Positions 9,829-20,158 of a stretch of 64,000 bases of DNA are shown piece by piece; position 1 is the first letter of the stretch; every line of letters begins with the position of its first letter. The notes below the pieces were generated by a model, which did not search any database, was not told where the DNA came from, and was given only the letters and a program-made list of their open reading frames with translations. The DNA is taken from positions 1 through 64,000 of the forward strand of contig QCDO01000001.1 of NCBI GenBank assembly GCA_003278735.1, in the 5' to 3' direction. The position numbers and the translations under genes were made by a program. The stretch comes from Prochlorococcus sp. AG-355-J09 (GTDB taxonomy: Bacteria > Cyanobacteriota > Cyanobacteriia > PCC-6307 > Cyanobiaceae).

Positions 9829-11232
9829 ATGGCTAAAGATGCACTAATAGTCAAAACAACTCCTCTGCCTCAAAGTAGAATTTCATTCGAATTAGAAATA
9901 CCATCTGAGACATGCAAAACGTGTGTAAATGAAACAATCAGTTCTATCAGTCGTTCGGCTAAAATTCCGGGATTTAGACTTGGTAAGATTCCTAAACAAG
10001 TCTTAATCCAAAGAATTGGCATCACACAATTACATGCTTCTGCTCTAGAAAAAATTATTGATAAATCATGGCAAGAAGCGTTAAAAATAAAATCTATAGA
10101 GCCACTAAGTGAGCCAGAATTGGTAGATGGATTTGAATCTTTACTTGCAAAGTTTAGTCCTGAAAAATCACTTAAGGTTACCCTTCAAACTGATGTTGCC
10201 CCAGAATTAAAACTTAAAAAATCCAAAGGACTAAGTGTTGAAATATCAAAGACAAAGTTTGATCCTAAGTCAATAGATGAAGCGCTAGAAAAATCTAGAA
10301 ATCAGTTTGCAAACATTATTCCAGTTACCAATAGAGCAGCAAAATTAGGAGATATTGCTGTAGTTAGTTTCAAAGGAAAATATAAAGATTCTGGTAAAGA
10401 GATTGATGGTGGATCAAGTGAATCAATGGATCTTGAGTTAGAAAAAAACAAAATGATTCCCGGTTTCGTTGAGGGAATCGTAAAGATGAAAATTGGTGAT
10501 ACTAAAACACTTAACCTTAAATTTCCTGATGATTATTCTCATGAGGATTCAAGAGACAAAGAAGCAATTTTTGAAGTAAATCTTAAGGATCTTAAGGAAA
10601 AAGAATTGCCTGAACTTAATGACGATTTTGCAAAACAGTCTGGCAACAAAGAATCATTAAAAGAGTTAAAGAAAGATATTGAAAAGCAACTTAGAGACAA
10701 TTTTGAAAAAACTCAAAAAGATATCAAAATTGAAGCTTTATTAGATGCCTTAACAAACGAATTGGTTGCTGAAATACCAAAATCTATGATTGATATAGAA
10801 GTGAGGAATAATATTGAACAAACCGCTCAAAGATTTGCTCAACAAGGTCTTGATGTAAAGTCTACTTTCACTCCGGAATTAGTTAAGTCATTAGCAGAGT
10901 CCACAAGGCCTCAAGCTGAAAAAAATGTTCAAAGAAATTTAGCTTTGAAAGCATTAGCTGAAACAGAAAACATAAAAGTCGAGAAAGATGAAATTGATTT
11001 AAAAATGAAAGATTATGAAGATGCAATCTATCAATCTTCAAAACAAATAGATATTAAAAGATTAACAGAAGTAGTAAGTAACGATCTACTCAAAGAAAAA
11101 TTAATAATTTGGCTTGAAGAAAATTCTGAAGTAAAAGAAAAAACTGCAAAAACTTCTAAAGCTTCCAAAACCTCCAAAACAACAAAAGCCACAAAAACTC
11201 CAAAAACTCAAAATAAAAAAGAAAAAAAATAA
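9829..11232 (+). CDS. tig: Trigger factor (ribosome-associated chaperone and prolyl isomerase)
   Basis: Binds nascent chains at the ribosome exit tunnel. The ribosome-docking signature GFRLGKIPK is at residues 48-56. An FKBP-type prolyl isomerase domain occupies about 165-250 (AVVSFKGKY through ATF-like strands), followed by the long alpha-helical chaperone arms to about 425. The last 40 residues are a low-complexity tail of Lys, Thr, Ser and Ala in an irregular K-T/S repeat, not part of the conserved fold. Total length is 467 aa. The gene heads the tig-clpP-clpX order common in bacteria and is followed by clpP after 65 bases, so folding and degradation genes are together. Confidence 0.95.
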   Translation: MAKDALIVKTTPLPQSRISFELEIPSETCKTCVNETISSISRSAKIPGFRLGKIPKQVLIQRIGITQLHASALEKIIDKSWQEALKIKSIEPLSEPELVDGFESLLAKFSPEKSLKVTLQTDVAPELKLKKSKGLSVEISKTKFDPKSIDEALEKSRNQFANIIPVTNRAAKLGDIAVVSFKGKYKDSGKEIDGGSSESMDLELEKNKMIPGFVEGIVKMKIGDTKTLNLKFPDDYSHEDSRDKEAIFEVNLKDLKEKELPELNDDFAKQSGNKESLKELKKDIEKQLRDNFEKTQKDIKIEALLDALTNELVAEIPKSMIDIEVRNNIEQTAQRFAQQGLDVKSTFTPELVKSLAESTRPQAEKNVQRNLALKALAETENIKVEKDEIDLKMKDYEDAIYQSSKQIDIKRLTEVVSNDLLKEKLIIWLEENSEVKEKTAKTSKASKTSKTTKATKTPKTQNKKEKK

Positions 11233-11297
11233 TTTATGAAATTTCCTACTAATTAAACAAAAACCCCTTAAATTATTTATAAGACGAAAACTAATTT

Positions 11298-11942
11298 GTG
11301 AACTCAGAAAAAAAACATTTAATCCAAAGCTCAATAAGTTCTTACGAAAGTAATAATAAAACTATTGCTGCTGTTCCTACTGTTGTAGAACAATCAGGTA
11401 GAGGAGAAAGAGCTTTTGATATTTATTCAAGACTACTGAGGGAGAGAATAATTTTTTTAGGTACTGGAATTAATGATCAAGTATCTGATTCACTTGTTGC
11501 ACAATTATTATTTCTTGAAGCGGAAGATCCCGAAAAAGACATCCAAATATATATAAATTCTCCTGGAGGCTCAGTAACTGCAGGAATGGCAATATACGAT
11601 ACTATGCAGCAAATATCCCCTGATGTAGTGACAATATGCTTTGGAGTAGCAGCAAGTATGGGGGCATTTCTACTTTCTGGAGGAGCAAAGGGGAAAAGAT
11701 TGGCTTTACCTAATTCTAGGATTATGATTCATCAACCTCTGGGAGGTGCACAAGGTCAAGCAGTAGAGATTGAAATACAAGCTAAAGAAATACTTTTTCT
11801 CAAGAAAACATTAAATTCGCTTTTAGCAGAACATACTGGTCAACCTTTAGAAAAAATTAATGAAGATACAGAAAGAGATTACTTTTTATCTCCCTCAGAA
11901 GCAGTCGAATATGGATTAATTGATAAAGTTATCAAAAAGTGA
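11298..11942 (+). CDS. clpP: ATP-dependent Clp protease proteolytic subunit
   Basis: Serine protease of the Clp complex, forming barrels that degrade substrates fed by ClpX or ClpC. The catalytic triad is visible: Ser120 in GVAASMGAF, His145 in [10 protein letters not shown] and Asp194 in DTERDYF. The chosen start is a GTG, giving 214 aa with about 25 residues before the conserved IPTVVEQ-like start of the mature protein (AVPTVVEQ at 25-32). A propeptide is usual for ClpP. Placed next to clpX, this is the copy expected to work with ClpX. Cyanobacteria carry several ClpP paralogues; the others are not in this window. Confidence 0.94.
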   Translation: MNSEKKHLIQSSISSYESNNKTIAAVPTVVEQSGRGERAFDIYSRLLRERIIFLGTGINDQVSDSLVAQLLFLEAEDPEKDIQIYINSPGGSVTAGMAIYDTMQQISPDVVTICFGVAASMGAFLLSGGAKGKRLALPNSRIMIHQPLGGAQGQAVEIEIQAKEILFLKKTLNSLLAEHTGQPLEKINEDTERDYFLSPSEAVEYGLIDKVIKK

Positions 11943-12047
11943 CAAGGAATACTGATTTTTTAAGAATATGATGACGAATCGATATTTATAAGCAATCCTA
12001 GTGAATAGGGAATATTTAACACCTTTCACTTTTAAAACTTATAATCG

Positions 12048-13415
12048 ATGGCTAAATTCGACGCCCATCTTAAATGTTCATTTTGCGGTAAATCACAAGA
12101 CCAAGTAAGAAAGCTTATCGCTGGTCCTGGGGTTTATATTTGTGATGAGTGCATAGATCTTTGTAATGAAATTCTGGATGAAGAATTACTTGATAATCAA
12201 GCAAACACAAACCACTCTCCGCAAGTAAAAAAGAAATTACCAACTGATAATCCAAAAAAATCTGTTCCTTTAGAATTAACCTCAATTCCTAAGCCATTAG
12301 AAATTAAAAGTTTTCTAGATAATCAAGTTGTTGGACAAGAATCTGCAAAAAAAATATTATCAGTAGCCGTATACAATCACTACAAGCGATTAGCTTGGAA
12401 ATTTAAAGAAGATAGTAAAAATAACAATTCAATCGATTCACAAGCAACTAAATTACAAAAATCAAATATTTTACTCATAGGCCCTACTGGAAGTGGAAAA
12501 ACATTATTGGCGCAGACTTTAGCAGAGTTTTTGGATGTTCCTTTTGCAGTAGCTGATGCAACAACTTTGACAGAAGCTGGATATGTTGGGGAGGATGTTG
12601 AAAACATACTTTTAAGACTTCTACAGAAATCAGAAATGAATGTAGAACTAGCTCAAAAAGGAATTATTTATATTGATGAAATAGATAAAATTGCAAGAAA
12701 AAGTGAGAATCCTTCAATTACTAGAGATGTCTCTGGTGAAGGAGTACAGCAAGCATTATTAAAAATGCTTGAAGGAACAATTGCCAATGTGCCACCACAA
12801 GGGGGAAGAAAACATCCTTATCATGACTGCATCCAAATTGATACAAGTCAAATATTATTTATTTGCGGCGGAGCTTTTATAGGTTTAGAAGATATCGTTC
12901 AAAAGCGTATGGGTAAACATTCTATAGGATTTACCACGAATACAGATCAAAACAAAGTTGATACAAAAAAAATAGTAGACTCAAGAGATTCCTTGAAAAA
13001 TTTAGAATTAGATGACTTAGTGAAATATGGCCTAATTCCAGAATTTATTGGAAGAATTCCGGTTTGTGCTGTATTAGATCGTCTCACTAAAGAAACTTTA
13101 GAATCAATTTTGACTCAACCAAGAGATGCATTAGTAAAGCAATTCAAAACTTTGCTAAGTATGGATAATGTTGAATTATCATTTGAGCCTGATTCTGTTG
13201 AAGCGATAGCAAATGAAGCATATAAAAGAAAAACAGGTGCCAGAGCATTAAGATCAATAATTGAAGAGCTAATGCTAGACATAATGTATACTTTGCCTTC
13301 TGAAGAAAATGTAAAAGAATTCACAATTACAAAAAAAATGGTAGATACTTTGTTCTCATCTAAAATTGTTAAACTACCTTCAGGATCAAAAAGAATCATT
13401 AAAGAGTCTGCATAA
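12048..13415 (+). CDS. clpX: Clp protease ATP-binding subunit ClpX
   Basis: AAA+ unfoldase that delivers tagged proteins to ClpP. The N-terminal zinc-binding domain has Cys10, Cys13, Cys32 and Cys35. Walker A GPTGSGKT is at 145-152, the pore loop GYVG at 178-181, Walker B YIDEIDK at 208-214, and the sensor-2 region [10 protein letters not shown] is near the C-terminus. At 455 aa it is slightly longer than the E. coli protein, the difference lying mainly in the linker at residues 45-85 and an Asn/Ser-rich insert near 121-137. It lies 105 bases after clpP on the same strand. An AT-only hairpin with a T run follows its stop codon. Confidence 0.96.
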   Translation: MAKFDAHLKCSFCGKSQDQVRKLIAGPGVYICDECIDLCNEILDEELLDNQANTNHSPQVKKKLPTDNPKKSVPLELTSIPKPLEIKSFLDNQVVGQESAKKILSVAVYNHYKRLAWKFKEDSKNNNSIDSQATKLQKSNILLIGPTGSGKTLLAQTLAEFLDVPFAVADATTLTEAGYVGEDVENILLRLLQKSEMNVELAQKGIIYIDEIDKIARKSENPSITRDVSGEGVQQALLKMLEGTIANVPPQGGRKHPYHDCIQIDTSQILFICGGAFIGLEDIVQKRMGKHSIGFTTNTDQNKVDTKKIVDSRDSLKNLELDDLVKYGLIPEFIGRIPVCAVLDRLTKETLESILTQPRDALVKQFKTLLSMDNVELSFEPDSVEAIANEAYKRKTGARALRSIIEELMLDIMYTLPSEENVKEFTITKKMVDTLFSSKIVKLPSGSKRIIKESA

Positions 13416-13435
13416 AATTAAAGTTTAATTTTTTT
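13415..13435 (+). terminator. Weak candidate terminator after clpX
   Basis: Starting at the last base of the clpX stop codon, AAATTA and TAATTT can pair around a 5-base loop, followed by four more T residues. The shape fits an intrinsic terminator but the stem has no G-C pairs, so it would be weak and could be chance. dnaX starts 39 bases later. Confidence 0.25.
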
Positions 13436-13473
13436 AATTGAATCCCGAATTTTTCTAAATTAATGAAAAATAA

Positions 13474-15237
13474 ATGCCAAATATACATAAGCCTTTTCAT
13501 CAAAAATATAGACCAAACAACTTAGATGAACTGGTTGGACAAAAATTTATATCCATTACACTCAAACAAGCACTATTAACAAAAAAAATTGTTCCTGCAT
13601 ATCTTTTTAATGGTCCAAGAGGGACTGGAAAAACATCAAGTGCAAGAATATTTGCAAAATCTCTAAATTGCCAGGCATTCGACCAACCTACGATAACTCC
13701 TTGTTGTAAATGTGACTTATGTAGACAAATTACAGATGGGAGCGCTCTAGATATTATCGAGATTGATGCAGCATCAAATACAGGAGTAGAAAATATAAGA
13801 GAAATTATAGAAAGAGCGAGATTTGCACCTACTCAAGCGAGATGGAAAGTATATGTTATTGATGAATGTCATATGCTTTCAACGGCAGCTTCAAATGCTT
13901 TACTAAAAACTATTGAAGAACCGCCCTCAAGAGTTGTATTTATTCTTGCGACGACAAATCCTGAGAGAGTATTAAATACAATAAAAAGTAGATGCCAAAA
14001 GTTTGATTTTAGAAGAATAAGCCCAAGTGATATTTTTCAACATTTATCAGAAATCGCCGAAAACGAATCCATTGAGTATGAAGTGCAGGCCTTAAAAATG
14101 ATTGCAAAAAGATCTAATGGAGGTATGAGAGATGCACAAAGCCTCCTTGAACAATTGAATCTTTTACCAGAAGGAATAACAGTTAACAATATCCAAAACC
14201 TCCTAGGAGAAGTATCTGAAAGTGAATTGACAAATCTGATTAAATCATTAGTTGAGAATAATCCTGAGTCATTAATTATCACCTGCAACAAACTATATGA
14301 TGCAGGAAACGAACCTCTTCAAATAATTATCGGATTATTAAATATTACAAGAGATCTACTATTACACACTGCAAATAATAAATATTCAGATCTTTATTAT
14401 ACGTCTGATGAATTTCAAGATGAATTGAATAAAATCTCAAAAACAATAAATAAATCAACAATAATCAATTGGCACAATAATCTAAGAAATATTGAATATC
14501 AAATCAAATCAAGTGATAATCCAAGGCTTTGGTTTGAAATACATTTAACTGGGCTTCTAGGTAATCAAGAGATAAATAGTTTTAAAAATAAGCAAGAAAG
14601 TAAAAATAATACGACTGAAGAGAATCTTGAAATTAGAAAAAACATTGGAATTATTAATAAAGAAAATATTTCTAATGAAAGTCAAAAACCAAGTATCAAA
14701 AATGAGATAGCTCGTGATGAATTGATCGAAAAAAAAGACAAAAAATTAGAGAAATTTGCAGTTCTTGAAAAAGAAAGTATTGAAAATATTTCTGACAATA
14801 ACCAAAAAAATCCTGGATCAAATAATTTAAAAGATAAATGGGAATTAATTCTTTCTAAAGTAGAGTTACCATCAACAAGAATGTTACTTTCACAACAAGC
14901 CGAACTTGAAAGTTTTGATTCGGAGAAAATAACAATTGCATTATCTCCAAACTGGGAAAATATGATTAAAAGCAGAAAAGTTATAATTGAAAATACTGTA
15001 AAAAAGATATTTGGAGATGGAATAATACTTAATTTCTCAACCAAAAATTTAAATAAAAGTAACCCAACAAATACTCAAGAAATGACCCAAAATGAAGTAA
15101 ATAATTTTCGACCACTAAAAAAAATAGAACCAAAAACTAATTCATCACCGAAAATATCTAATGAGGAGACTTATGATGATAGCTCAAAAAACTTAGCAAA
15201 TTTTTTTAATGGAGAAATTATAGACCTTGATGAATAA
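13474..15237 (+). CDS. dnaX: DNA polymerase III subunit gamma/tau
   Basis: ATPase of the clamp loader that places the beta clamp on primed DNA and links polymerase cores to the replisome. Walker A GPRGTGKT is at 47-54, a zinc module has Cys77, Cys78, Cys80 and Cys83, and the Walker B DECHM lies at 130-134. AAA+ domains extend to about residue 360. A charged, Lys/Asn/Glu-rich linker follows (about 365-450), then a globular tau-like region of about 100 residues and a final low-complexity stretch. I did not find a clear slippery site plus hairpin for a shorter gamma form. The gene ends one base before the end of the convergent glycosyltransferase gene. Confidence 0.94.
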   Translation: MPNIHKPFHQKYRPNNLDELVGQKFISITLKQALLTKKIVPAYLFNGPRGTGKTSSARIFAKSLNCQAFDQPTITPCCKCDLCRQITDGSALDIIEIDAASNTGVENIREIIERARFAPTQARWKVYVIDECHMLSTAASNALLKTIEEPPSRVVFILATTNPERVLNTIKSRCQKFDFRRISPSDIFQHLSEIAENESIEYEVQALKMIAKRSNGGMRDAQSLLEQLNLLPEGITVNNIQNLLGEVSESELTNLIKSLVENNPESLIITCNKLYDAGNEPLQIIIGLLNITRDLLLHTANNKYSDLYYTSDEFQDELNKISKTINKSTIINWHNNLRNIEYQIKSSDNPRLWFEIHLTGLLGNQEINSFKNKQESKNNTTEENLEIRKNIGIINKENISNESQKPSIKNEIARDELIEKKDKKLEKFAVLEKESIENISDNNQKNPGSNNLKDKWELILSKVELPSTRMLLSQQAELESFDSEKITIALSPNWENMIKSRKVIIENTVKKIFGDGIILNFSTKNLNKSNPTNTQEMTQNEVNNFRPLKKIEPKTNSSPKISNEETYDDSSKNLANFFNGEIIDLDE

Positions 15238-15238
15238 A

Positions 15239-16540
15239 TTAAACTCCAGTATGAAGAGTCTTTCGCCAGAGTATCTTTTTGGGAAAAATAGACATCTTTA
15301 TAGTTACCCAAGGGATTACTAAAAACCAATGTGATAAATAAAAAACCGATACAAATACCATCAAAAAATTGCTTTTTTGCAATACGGGTACTTCACTTTT
15401 ACAAGAAGAACCGTACCAAAAAGCAATTCCAGATAACATAAAAGCTGTAAATGAAATAGGCCAGTAAATTGGTGAATCTAAAGAAGCAATACTGAAAACT
15501 AAATCAAAAATAGAAATGATTGGTAATGCATATTGCAAGATGAAAAAGTAAGTTAAATCAAATTTCTGCAAATAATCAATTTTTTTAGTAAATAATTGAT
15601 CTCCATAATCGAAGAATCTTTGCAACCCCCCCTCTGCCCATCTTTGCCTTTGCGCTAATAAAGCATTTAAATTCTCAACTGCCTCCTCCATGACTGGAGG
15701 ATCCCATAAGATTCCAATTCTAGATTTTGATAATAATAATCTTAAACTCAAATCAAGATCATCTGTAACTGTATCTTCATTAAAAGAACCACATGCTAAT
15801 AATGTTTCTTTCTTAATTAATTGACCATTTCCCCTTAATTCGGAAACTCCAGCAACTGATAATCTTCCATATTGAAAGATTGCATCCATAGCCATCTCCA
15901 TTGACTGACAGGAAGTTAAAAAATTCTTACTTACATTTGTTACTGATTTTCTTAGTTGAACTGCAGACCAATCACCCTCTTCTACAAAACTAAATAACCT
16001 TATCAAAGAATCTTGTTTTAATTCAGCATCAGCATCCAATACTAATAACCATTCACCATGGGTAAATTTCAAGGCATAATTCAAAGCTCCTGACTTTCCT
16101 CCTCCTGCATTTGGAGAACGACTTATGACTTTTAGCTTGTCATATTGTTTAGATAATCGATCTAAAATTAAAGGTGTCTTATCAGAACTACCATCATCGA
16201 TTATGTAAATATTTAATTTATTTGTTGGATAATCTAAACTAAATAATCTTTCCACTAATCTTGATATGACATTTTCTTCATCTCTAGCTGCGACTAAAAT
16301 ATCAAGCACAGGTAAATCTTTATTGCTAATTCTTCTACTTACAGAATTTAAAACGTTGTTCCTTTTGAAATTTCTAGAAATAACTATTAAACCGTAAAAA
16401 ATAATCACAAAAGAAAGAGTCAACAATATGTAAAAGAAATTTTCGATATTGTTAGCATGAGGAATAAAAGCTACTGAAAAACAAGTACTAAGAAATATAA
16501 ACGACTTCAATCTTCGATTTTTATAAAAACCCTTACTCAT
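15239..16540 (-). CDS. Membrane family 2 glycosyltransferase
   Basis: Processive-type GT2 enzyme related to cellulose synthase and hyaluronan synthase catalytic domains. Two hydrophobic helices at about residues 12-28 and 35-55 precede the GT-A domain, which has VAARDEEN at 83-90, the DDGSSD loop near 115-120, the metal-binding DAD at 169-171, the catalytic TDDLDL at 259-264 and QRQRW at 297-301. Several further membrane helices follow from about 325 to 420. The sugar and product are unknown. It begins 8 bases after the stop of the SpoIID-domain gene on the same strand, so both probably act in envelope polysaccharide or peptidoglycan metabolism (inference). Confidence 0.85.
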   Translation of the reverse strand: MSKGFYKNRRLKSFIFLSTCFSVAFIPHANNIENFFYILLTLSFVIIFYGLIVISRNFKRNNVLNSVSRRISNKDLPVLDILVAARDEENVISRLVERLFSLDYPTNKLNIYIIDDGSSDKTPLILDRLSKQYDKLKVISRSPNAGGGKSGALNYALKFTHGEWLLVLDADAELKQDSLIRLFSFVEEGDWSAVQLRKSVTNVSKNFLTSCQSMEMAMDAIFQYGRLSVAGVSELRGNGQLIKKETLLACGSFNEDTVTDDLDLSLRLLLSKSRIGILWDPPVMEEAVENLNALLAQRQRWAEGGLQRFFDYGDQLFTKKIDYLQKFDLTYFFILQYALPIISIFDLVFSIASLDSPIYWPISFTAFMLSGIAFWYGSSCKSEVPVLQKSNFLMVFVSVFYLSHWFLVIPWVTIKMSIFPKKILWRKTLHTGV

Positions 16541-16548
16541 AAAAATTG

Positions 16549-18102
16549 TTAATTACTTAACTTCCATTGAGACAATATCTCAAATTTTTTTAGTTTTGCA
16601 TTTCGATAGTAATGATTCAATATTTGTTCATAAGAGAATCCTAATTTAGCCATTTCAATTGCTCCTGACTGAGATAAACCTACACCATGACCGAAGCCCC
16701 CTCCTCTCAAAAGCCATAAATCATCATTTAATTTATTAATAGTAAACAAATTACTAGGTATAAAATTTAATACCCGTCGAATATCATCTTTAACAAGAAC
16801 AATAGATTTATTACCCTTGTCCGTTTGTATTTCCAATTTTGTCACTCTGCCACTAGACCCACGTTCAATAGAATTTAAATCCAAAACATCTTCATTAATA
16901 TTTATAAGTTTGTTTTTAATTAACTTTTCCTTAATTTCAAGATTAGAAATTTTCTTATTCCATCGAAAAAGAGAATGATTACTCCCATAAAATTGTTCTT
17001 TATCAAAATCTAAAAAATTATTTAAATAAGATTCATTTGTAATTGGAAGTTTAAAAATTTTACTTAATGATTTAGAACCATCAATAATTGAATTGAAATA
17101 AGAATAATCTTGAATTTGCCAAGACTCACCTGCAGTAGCAGATACTCCACCATTAGAACCATGGTAAAAAGCATTTATTGGTTGATTTTCATGAGTGAGA
17201 ATTAAATTTGAAGTTTCGTCTATGGCTTTTTGTACGTTTTTATATGAAATCTCAGAAGGCTTATAAACTTGGCATTGAGTGCTTATACATAAATGATATT
17301 TATCCATATTAAATCTATCAGAATTAAATATGCCCCAAGTTCTTGCAATAACTGCTTGAGCCTTGAGTGCTTCTAAAGGAGAATTCGGTCCAATTTCATA
17401 TGGCAAAACACCTGCCAAATAGTCATCAAATTCAATTTTTTGAACTAAGGTCCAAGTTCCATATAAATCCTTTATTAAATAAAAATTTTTGCCAAAATTA
17501 ACACCATTTATTTTTATTTTCTCTTCAGAATAAATATATATAGGACCTTCAAGTTTTATACCACTGTAGTCATTTCTAAGAACAGGAGTAATTTGAAAAT
17601 TTTTTATTTTTCTGAAAATTTTATTTTTTAATTCAAACTCTGGCAGATCATCTTGAAATGGAATCCATACTTCCCAATTTTTAGGGTAGGCAACAGTCGT
17701 CTCAAATCCTTTATCTCTTAATTTCTCTGATTGTTTTTTTGCCGATTCATAGCTAGCAAAAGGACCAAAAACAATTCTTGCAATTGTTTTTGGATTTTTG
17801 ACGGGAATATCCGCCCAGGTAATATTTATCTGTTTTGATTTATGTTTAATACCGTTGGACGATATTAAGTTTAAAAAACCTTTATTAGTTGTAAAGTTTA
17901 TATTCTTTTTCTCCGAAAAACTATCATTCTCTCCGCCTAAATATTGCTTTAAACCAATTAAAAATTTTCCTTTTTTAATTTCATTATTGAGTTCAACCTT
18001 TAGCAATTCTTCTCCTTTTGCATTTGAAATAAATTTAGTGTTTATTATTAAAAGAGAAATGCAGCCTAAAAATAAGTTTAAAAAGGCAAATTTAAGTTTC
18101 AT
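16549..18102 (-). CDS. SPOR and SpoIID/LytB domain secreted protein
   Basis: A basic start and hydrophobic helix over the first 28 residues look like a signal peptide or anchor. A SPOR-like, probably peptidoglycan-binding segment occupies about 100-150 (IVFGPFASYESAKK pattern). The SpoIID/LytB domain runs from about 215 to 505, with DDYLAGVLPYE, EALKAQAVIARTW, FYHGSNGG and GGGFGHGVGLSQ, all family signatures. In sporulating bacteria SpoIID is a lytic transglycosylase on denuded glycan strands. Cyanobacteria do not sporulate, so a role in wall remodelling is the likely analogue. At 517 aa it is longer than Bacillus SpoIID because of the N-terminal half. It is the first gene of a pair with the GT2 gene. 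Confidence 0.86.
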   Translation of the reverse strand: MKLKFAFLNLFLGCISLLIINTKFISNAKGEELLKVELNNEIKKGKFLIGLKQYLGGENDSFSEKKNINFTTNKGFLNLISSNGIKHKSKQINITWADIPVKNPKTIARIVFGPFASYESAKKQSEKLRDKGFETTVAYPKNWEVWIPFQDDLPEFELKNKIFRKIKNFQITPVLRNDYSGIKLEGPIYIYSEEKIKINGVNFGKNFYLIKDLYGTWTLVQKIEFDDYLAGVLPYEIGPNSPLEALKAQAVIARTWGIFNSDRFNMDKYHLCISTQCQVYKPSEISYKNVQKAIDETSNLILTHENQPINAFYHGSNGGVSATAGESWQIQDYSYFNSIIDGSKSLSKIFKLPITNESYLNNFLDFDKEQFYGSNHSLFRWNKKISNLEIKEKLIKNKLININEDVLDLNSIERGSSGRVTKLEIQTDKGNKSIVLVKDDIRRVLNFIPSNLFTINKLNDDLWLLRGGGFGHGVGLSQSGAIEMAKLGFSYEQILNHYYRNAKLKKFEILSQWKLSN

Positions 18103-18193
18103 AAATTAGAACTTTCCTTATCAATTAAAAACTTTAATTTGCACCAATGCGTATAAAGGTTTAGATTATCCTAATTAAACACATTTGACTTAA

Positions 18194-18391
18194 ATGTCTA
18201 AACTAAAAACTCGTAAATCAGCTGCCAAAAGATTTAAAGCTACTGCGACAGGTAAATTCATGAGAAGAAGAGCTTTCCATAATCATTTACTTGATCATAA
18301 AAGCTCAAAATTAAAAAGACATCTATCAACAAAAGCCGTAGTTGATGAAAGAGATGCTGATAATGTAAGATTAATGATTCCATACGCATAA
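18194..18391 (+). CDS. rpmI: Ribosomal protein bL35
   Basis: Large-subunit protein of 65 aa, the usual size. It starts [15 protein letters not shown], is highly basic and shows the family pattern [17 protein letters not shown] followed by K-x-x-x-L near the C-terminus. It lies 28 bases before rplT, the standard partner, so the two form the common rpmI-rplT unit. No infC lies upstream here; the upstream neighbour is the divergent SpoIID gene, so the promoter must be in the 91-base gap. Confidence 0.97.
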
Positions 18392-18419
18392 ATCTTTAAC
18401 CAATTTTTATTAGATATTC

Positions 18420-18767
18420 ATGGCACGAGTAAAAAGAGGCAACATAGCCAGAAAAAGAAGAAACAAAATCTTAAATCTTGCAAAAGGTTTTAGAGGCGGC
18501 AACAAAAATCTTTTCAGAACCGCAAATCAAAGAGTGATGAAAGCTCTTTGTAATGCTTATAGGGATAGAAGAAGAAGAAAAAGAGATTTTAGAAGACTTT
18601 GGATCTCTAGAATTAACGCTTCTGCGAGGATAAATGGAACAAACTATAGCAAGTTAATAAATGGGATGAAAAATTCAGAAATTATCATCAACAGAAAAAT
18701 GCTTGCTCAATTAGCCTTAAATGATCCTAAGTGTTTTGAAAAAATTGTTTCTTCCGTTAGTCAGTAG
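18420..18767 (+). CDS. rplT: Ribosomal protein bL20
   Basis: Early-binding 23S rRNA assembly protein of the large subunit, 115 aa. The N-terminal basic extension [18 protein letters not shown] and the [20 protein letters not shown] region are diagnostic. L20 autoregulates the rpmI-rplT message in several bacteria; I see no clear pseudoknot in the short leader here, so that cannot be claimed. The TPR-protein gene starts 36 bases downstream on the same strand and may be read through. Confidence 0.97.
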   Translation: MARVKRGNIARKRRNKILNLAKGFRGGNKNLFRTANQRVMKALCNAYRDRRRRKRDFRRLWISRINASARINGTNYSKLINGMKNSEIIINRKMLAQLALNDPKCFEKIVSSVSQ

Positions 18768-18803
18768 AAAACAGAATATAATCTAGAAAAGTAATTATAA
18801 ATA

Positions 18804-19361
18804 ATGGAAATATCTTCCTTTCAATCTTATTTAATAATACTTTTTGTTGTATTAATAATAATTTCTATTTTTGTATTCAGACAATTTATAAAAACAAGAA
18901 GTGAAGAATTAAATTTAGTAAAATTCGAGCAGAAAGGTTTAGATTCTCTCTCTCAAGCTGCAGAATTATATGAATTTGGGTCTATTCAGATAAAAAAAAG
19001 ATTATATTCTGAAGCTACTAAAACTTTTTTAAAAGCAATTGAAAATTATGAAAATGAACCTGATGAAGCCAAAGCGATAATCAATAATGCTTTAGGATTT
19101 TCCTATGCTGCTCAAAATGAATTTAAGAAAGCAATTAAACACTATAAATCTGCAATAAAATCACTTCCAGAATATCCGATAGCCCTAAATAACCTGGCAT
19201 CAGCACAACAGCGTTTACTTGAGTACGACTTGGCATATGAAACTTATCAAAAGGTTTTGATGATAGATCCAAAAAACAAAACAGCAATTAAAAAAAGTAA
19301 GGAGTTAGAAAAAAGAAACAATTATGAACCTTATAGAGGTATTAAAGATAAGGGATTCTAA
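18804..19361 (+). CDS. Membrane-anchored TPR protein
   Basis: One strong hydrophobic helix at about residues 9-28 anchors the protein. The rest, about residues 48-170, holds three or so tetratricopeptide repeats, with the A-x-x-x-Y/F and alanine/proline spacing of TPR pairs ([43 protein letters not shown]). TPR domains bind other proteins, and in cyanobacteria small anchored TPR proteins often assist photosystem or membrane-complex assembly. Nothing in the sequence fixes the partner. The stop is 2 bases before the thiG ATG, so the two are co-transcribed. Confidence 0.75.
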   Translation: MEISSFQSYLIILFVVLIIISIFVFRQFIKTRSEELNLVKFEQKGLDSLSQAAELYEFGSIQIKKRLYSEATKTFLKAIENYENEPDEAKAIINNALGFSYAAQNEFKKAIKHYKSAIKSLPEYPIALNNLASAQQRLLEYDLAYETYQKVLMIDPKNKTAIKKSKELEKRNNYEPYRGIKDKGF

Positions 19362-19363
19362 AT

Positions 19364-20158
19364 ATGGAAAATTTTTCTTCTTTATTAATTGGTGGAAAAC
19401 AATTTTCAAGTAGATTAATGGTTGGTACTGGCAAATACAAATCTACTCAAGATATGGTGGAAAGTTTGTCAAATGCTGAAACGGAAATTATAACTGTCGC
19501 TATTAGAAGAATTAAAAATGATCAGACCGGAGAAAATTTACTCGAAAAGATCAACTGGGAAAAATACTGGATGCTTCCTAATACAGCTGGTTGTGTTAAT
19601 TCCGATGAGGCCGTCAGAATAGCAATTTTAGGTAGAGAACTTGCAAAATTATCTGGTCAAGAAGAAAATAATTTTGTGAAGTTAGAAGTTATTCCTGACA
19701 AAAAGTATTTGCTACCAGATCCAATAGAAACTCTTAAAGCAGCAGAAATTTTAATAAAAAAGGGTTTCGCTGTACTACCTTATATAAATGCAGATCCTAT
19801 TCTTGCAAAAAGACTAGAAGAAATAGGTTGTGCAACTGTAATGCCATTGGGCTCTCCCATAGGCTCCGGGCAAGGTTTGTTAAATTTATCAAATATAAGG
19901 ATTATTATTGAGAATGCAAAAGTGCCAGTAATAATTGACGCAGGAATTGGGGTGCCTAGTGAAGCTTCTCAAGCCATGGAAATTGGAGCTGATGGTGTTT
20001 TAATCAATAGTGCAATAGCACAAGCTGCTAATCCTCCTCTAATGGCTCAAGCGATAAATTATAGTGTGAAAGCTGGCAGGCAAGCTTTTCTGGCAGGAAG
20101 AATTAAAAAACAAGACTTTGCAGTAGCAAGTTCTCCGGAAAAAAATATATCTAATTAA
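19364..20158 (+). CDS. thiG: Thiazole synthase
   Basis: Builds the thiazole phosphate of thiamine from DXP, ThiS-thiocarboxylate and dehydroglycine. The 264 aa TIM barrel has MVGTGKY at 19-25, NTAGC at 73-77, Lys106 in VKLEVI as the expected Schiff-base lysine, [17 protein letters not shown] in the centre and [21 protein letters not shown] in the C-terminal phosphate-binding part. It follows the TPR gene by 2 bases. No thiS or thiO is adjacent and I see no TPP riboswitch in front of it. It is followed by about 170 bases without a gene before sqdB. Confidence 0.96.
   Translation: MENFSSLLIGGKQFSSRLMVGTGKYKSTQDMVESLSNAETEIITVAIRRIKNDQTGENLLEKINWEKYWMLPNTAGCVNSDEAVRIAILGRELAKLSGQEENNFVKLEVIPDKKYLLPDPIETLKAAEILIKKGFAVLPYINADPILAKRLEEIGCATVMPLGSPIGSGQGLLNLSNIRIIIENAKVPVIIDAGIGVPSEASQAMEIGADGVLINSAIAQAANPPLMAQAINYSVKAGRQAFLAGRIKKQDFAVASSPEKNISN

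Noticed and set aside
14682-15044. 120-aa minus-strand frame within dnaX
   Set aside because: It lies wholly inside the coding strand of a solid gene, has a hydrophobic, Phe/Ser-rich composition typical of antisense frames of Lys/Asn-rich coding sequence, and no start signal.
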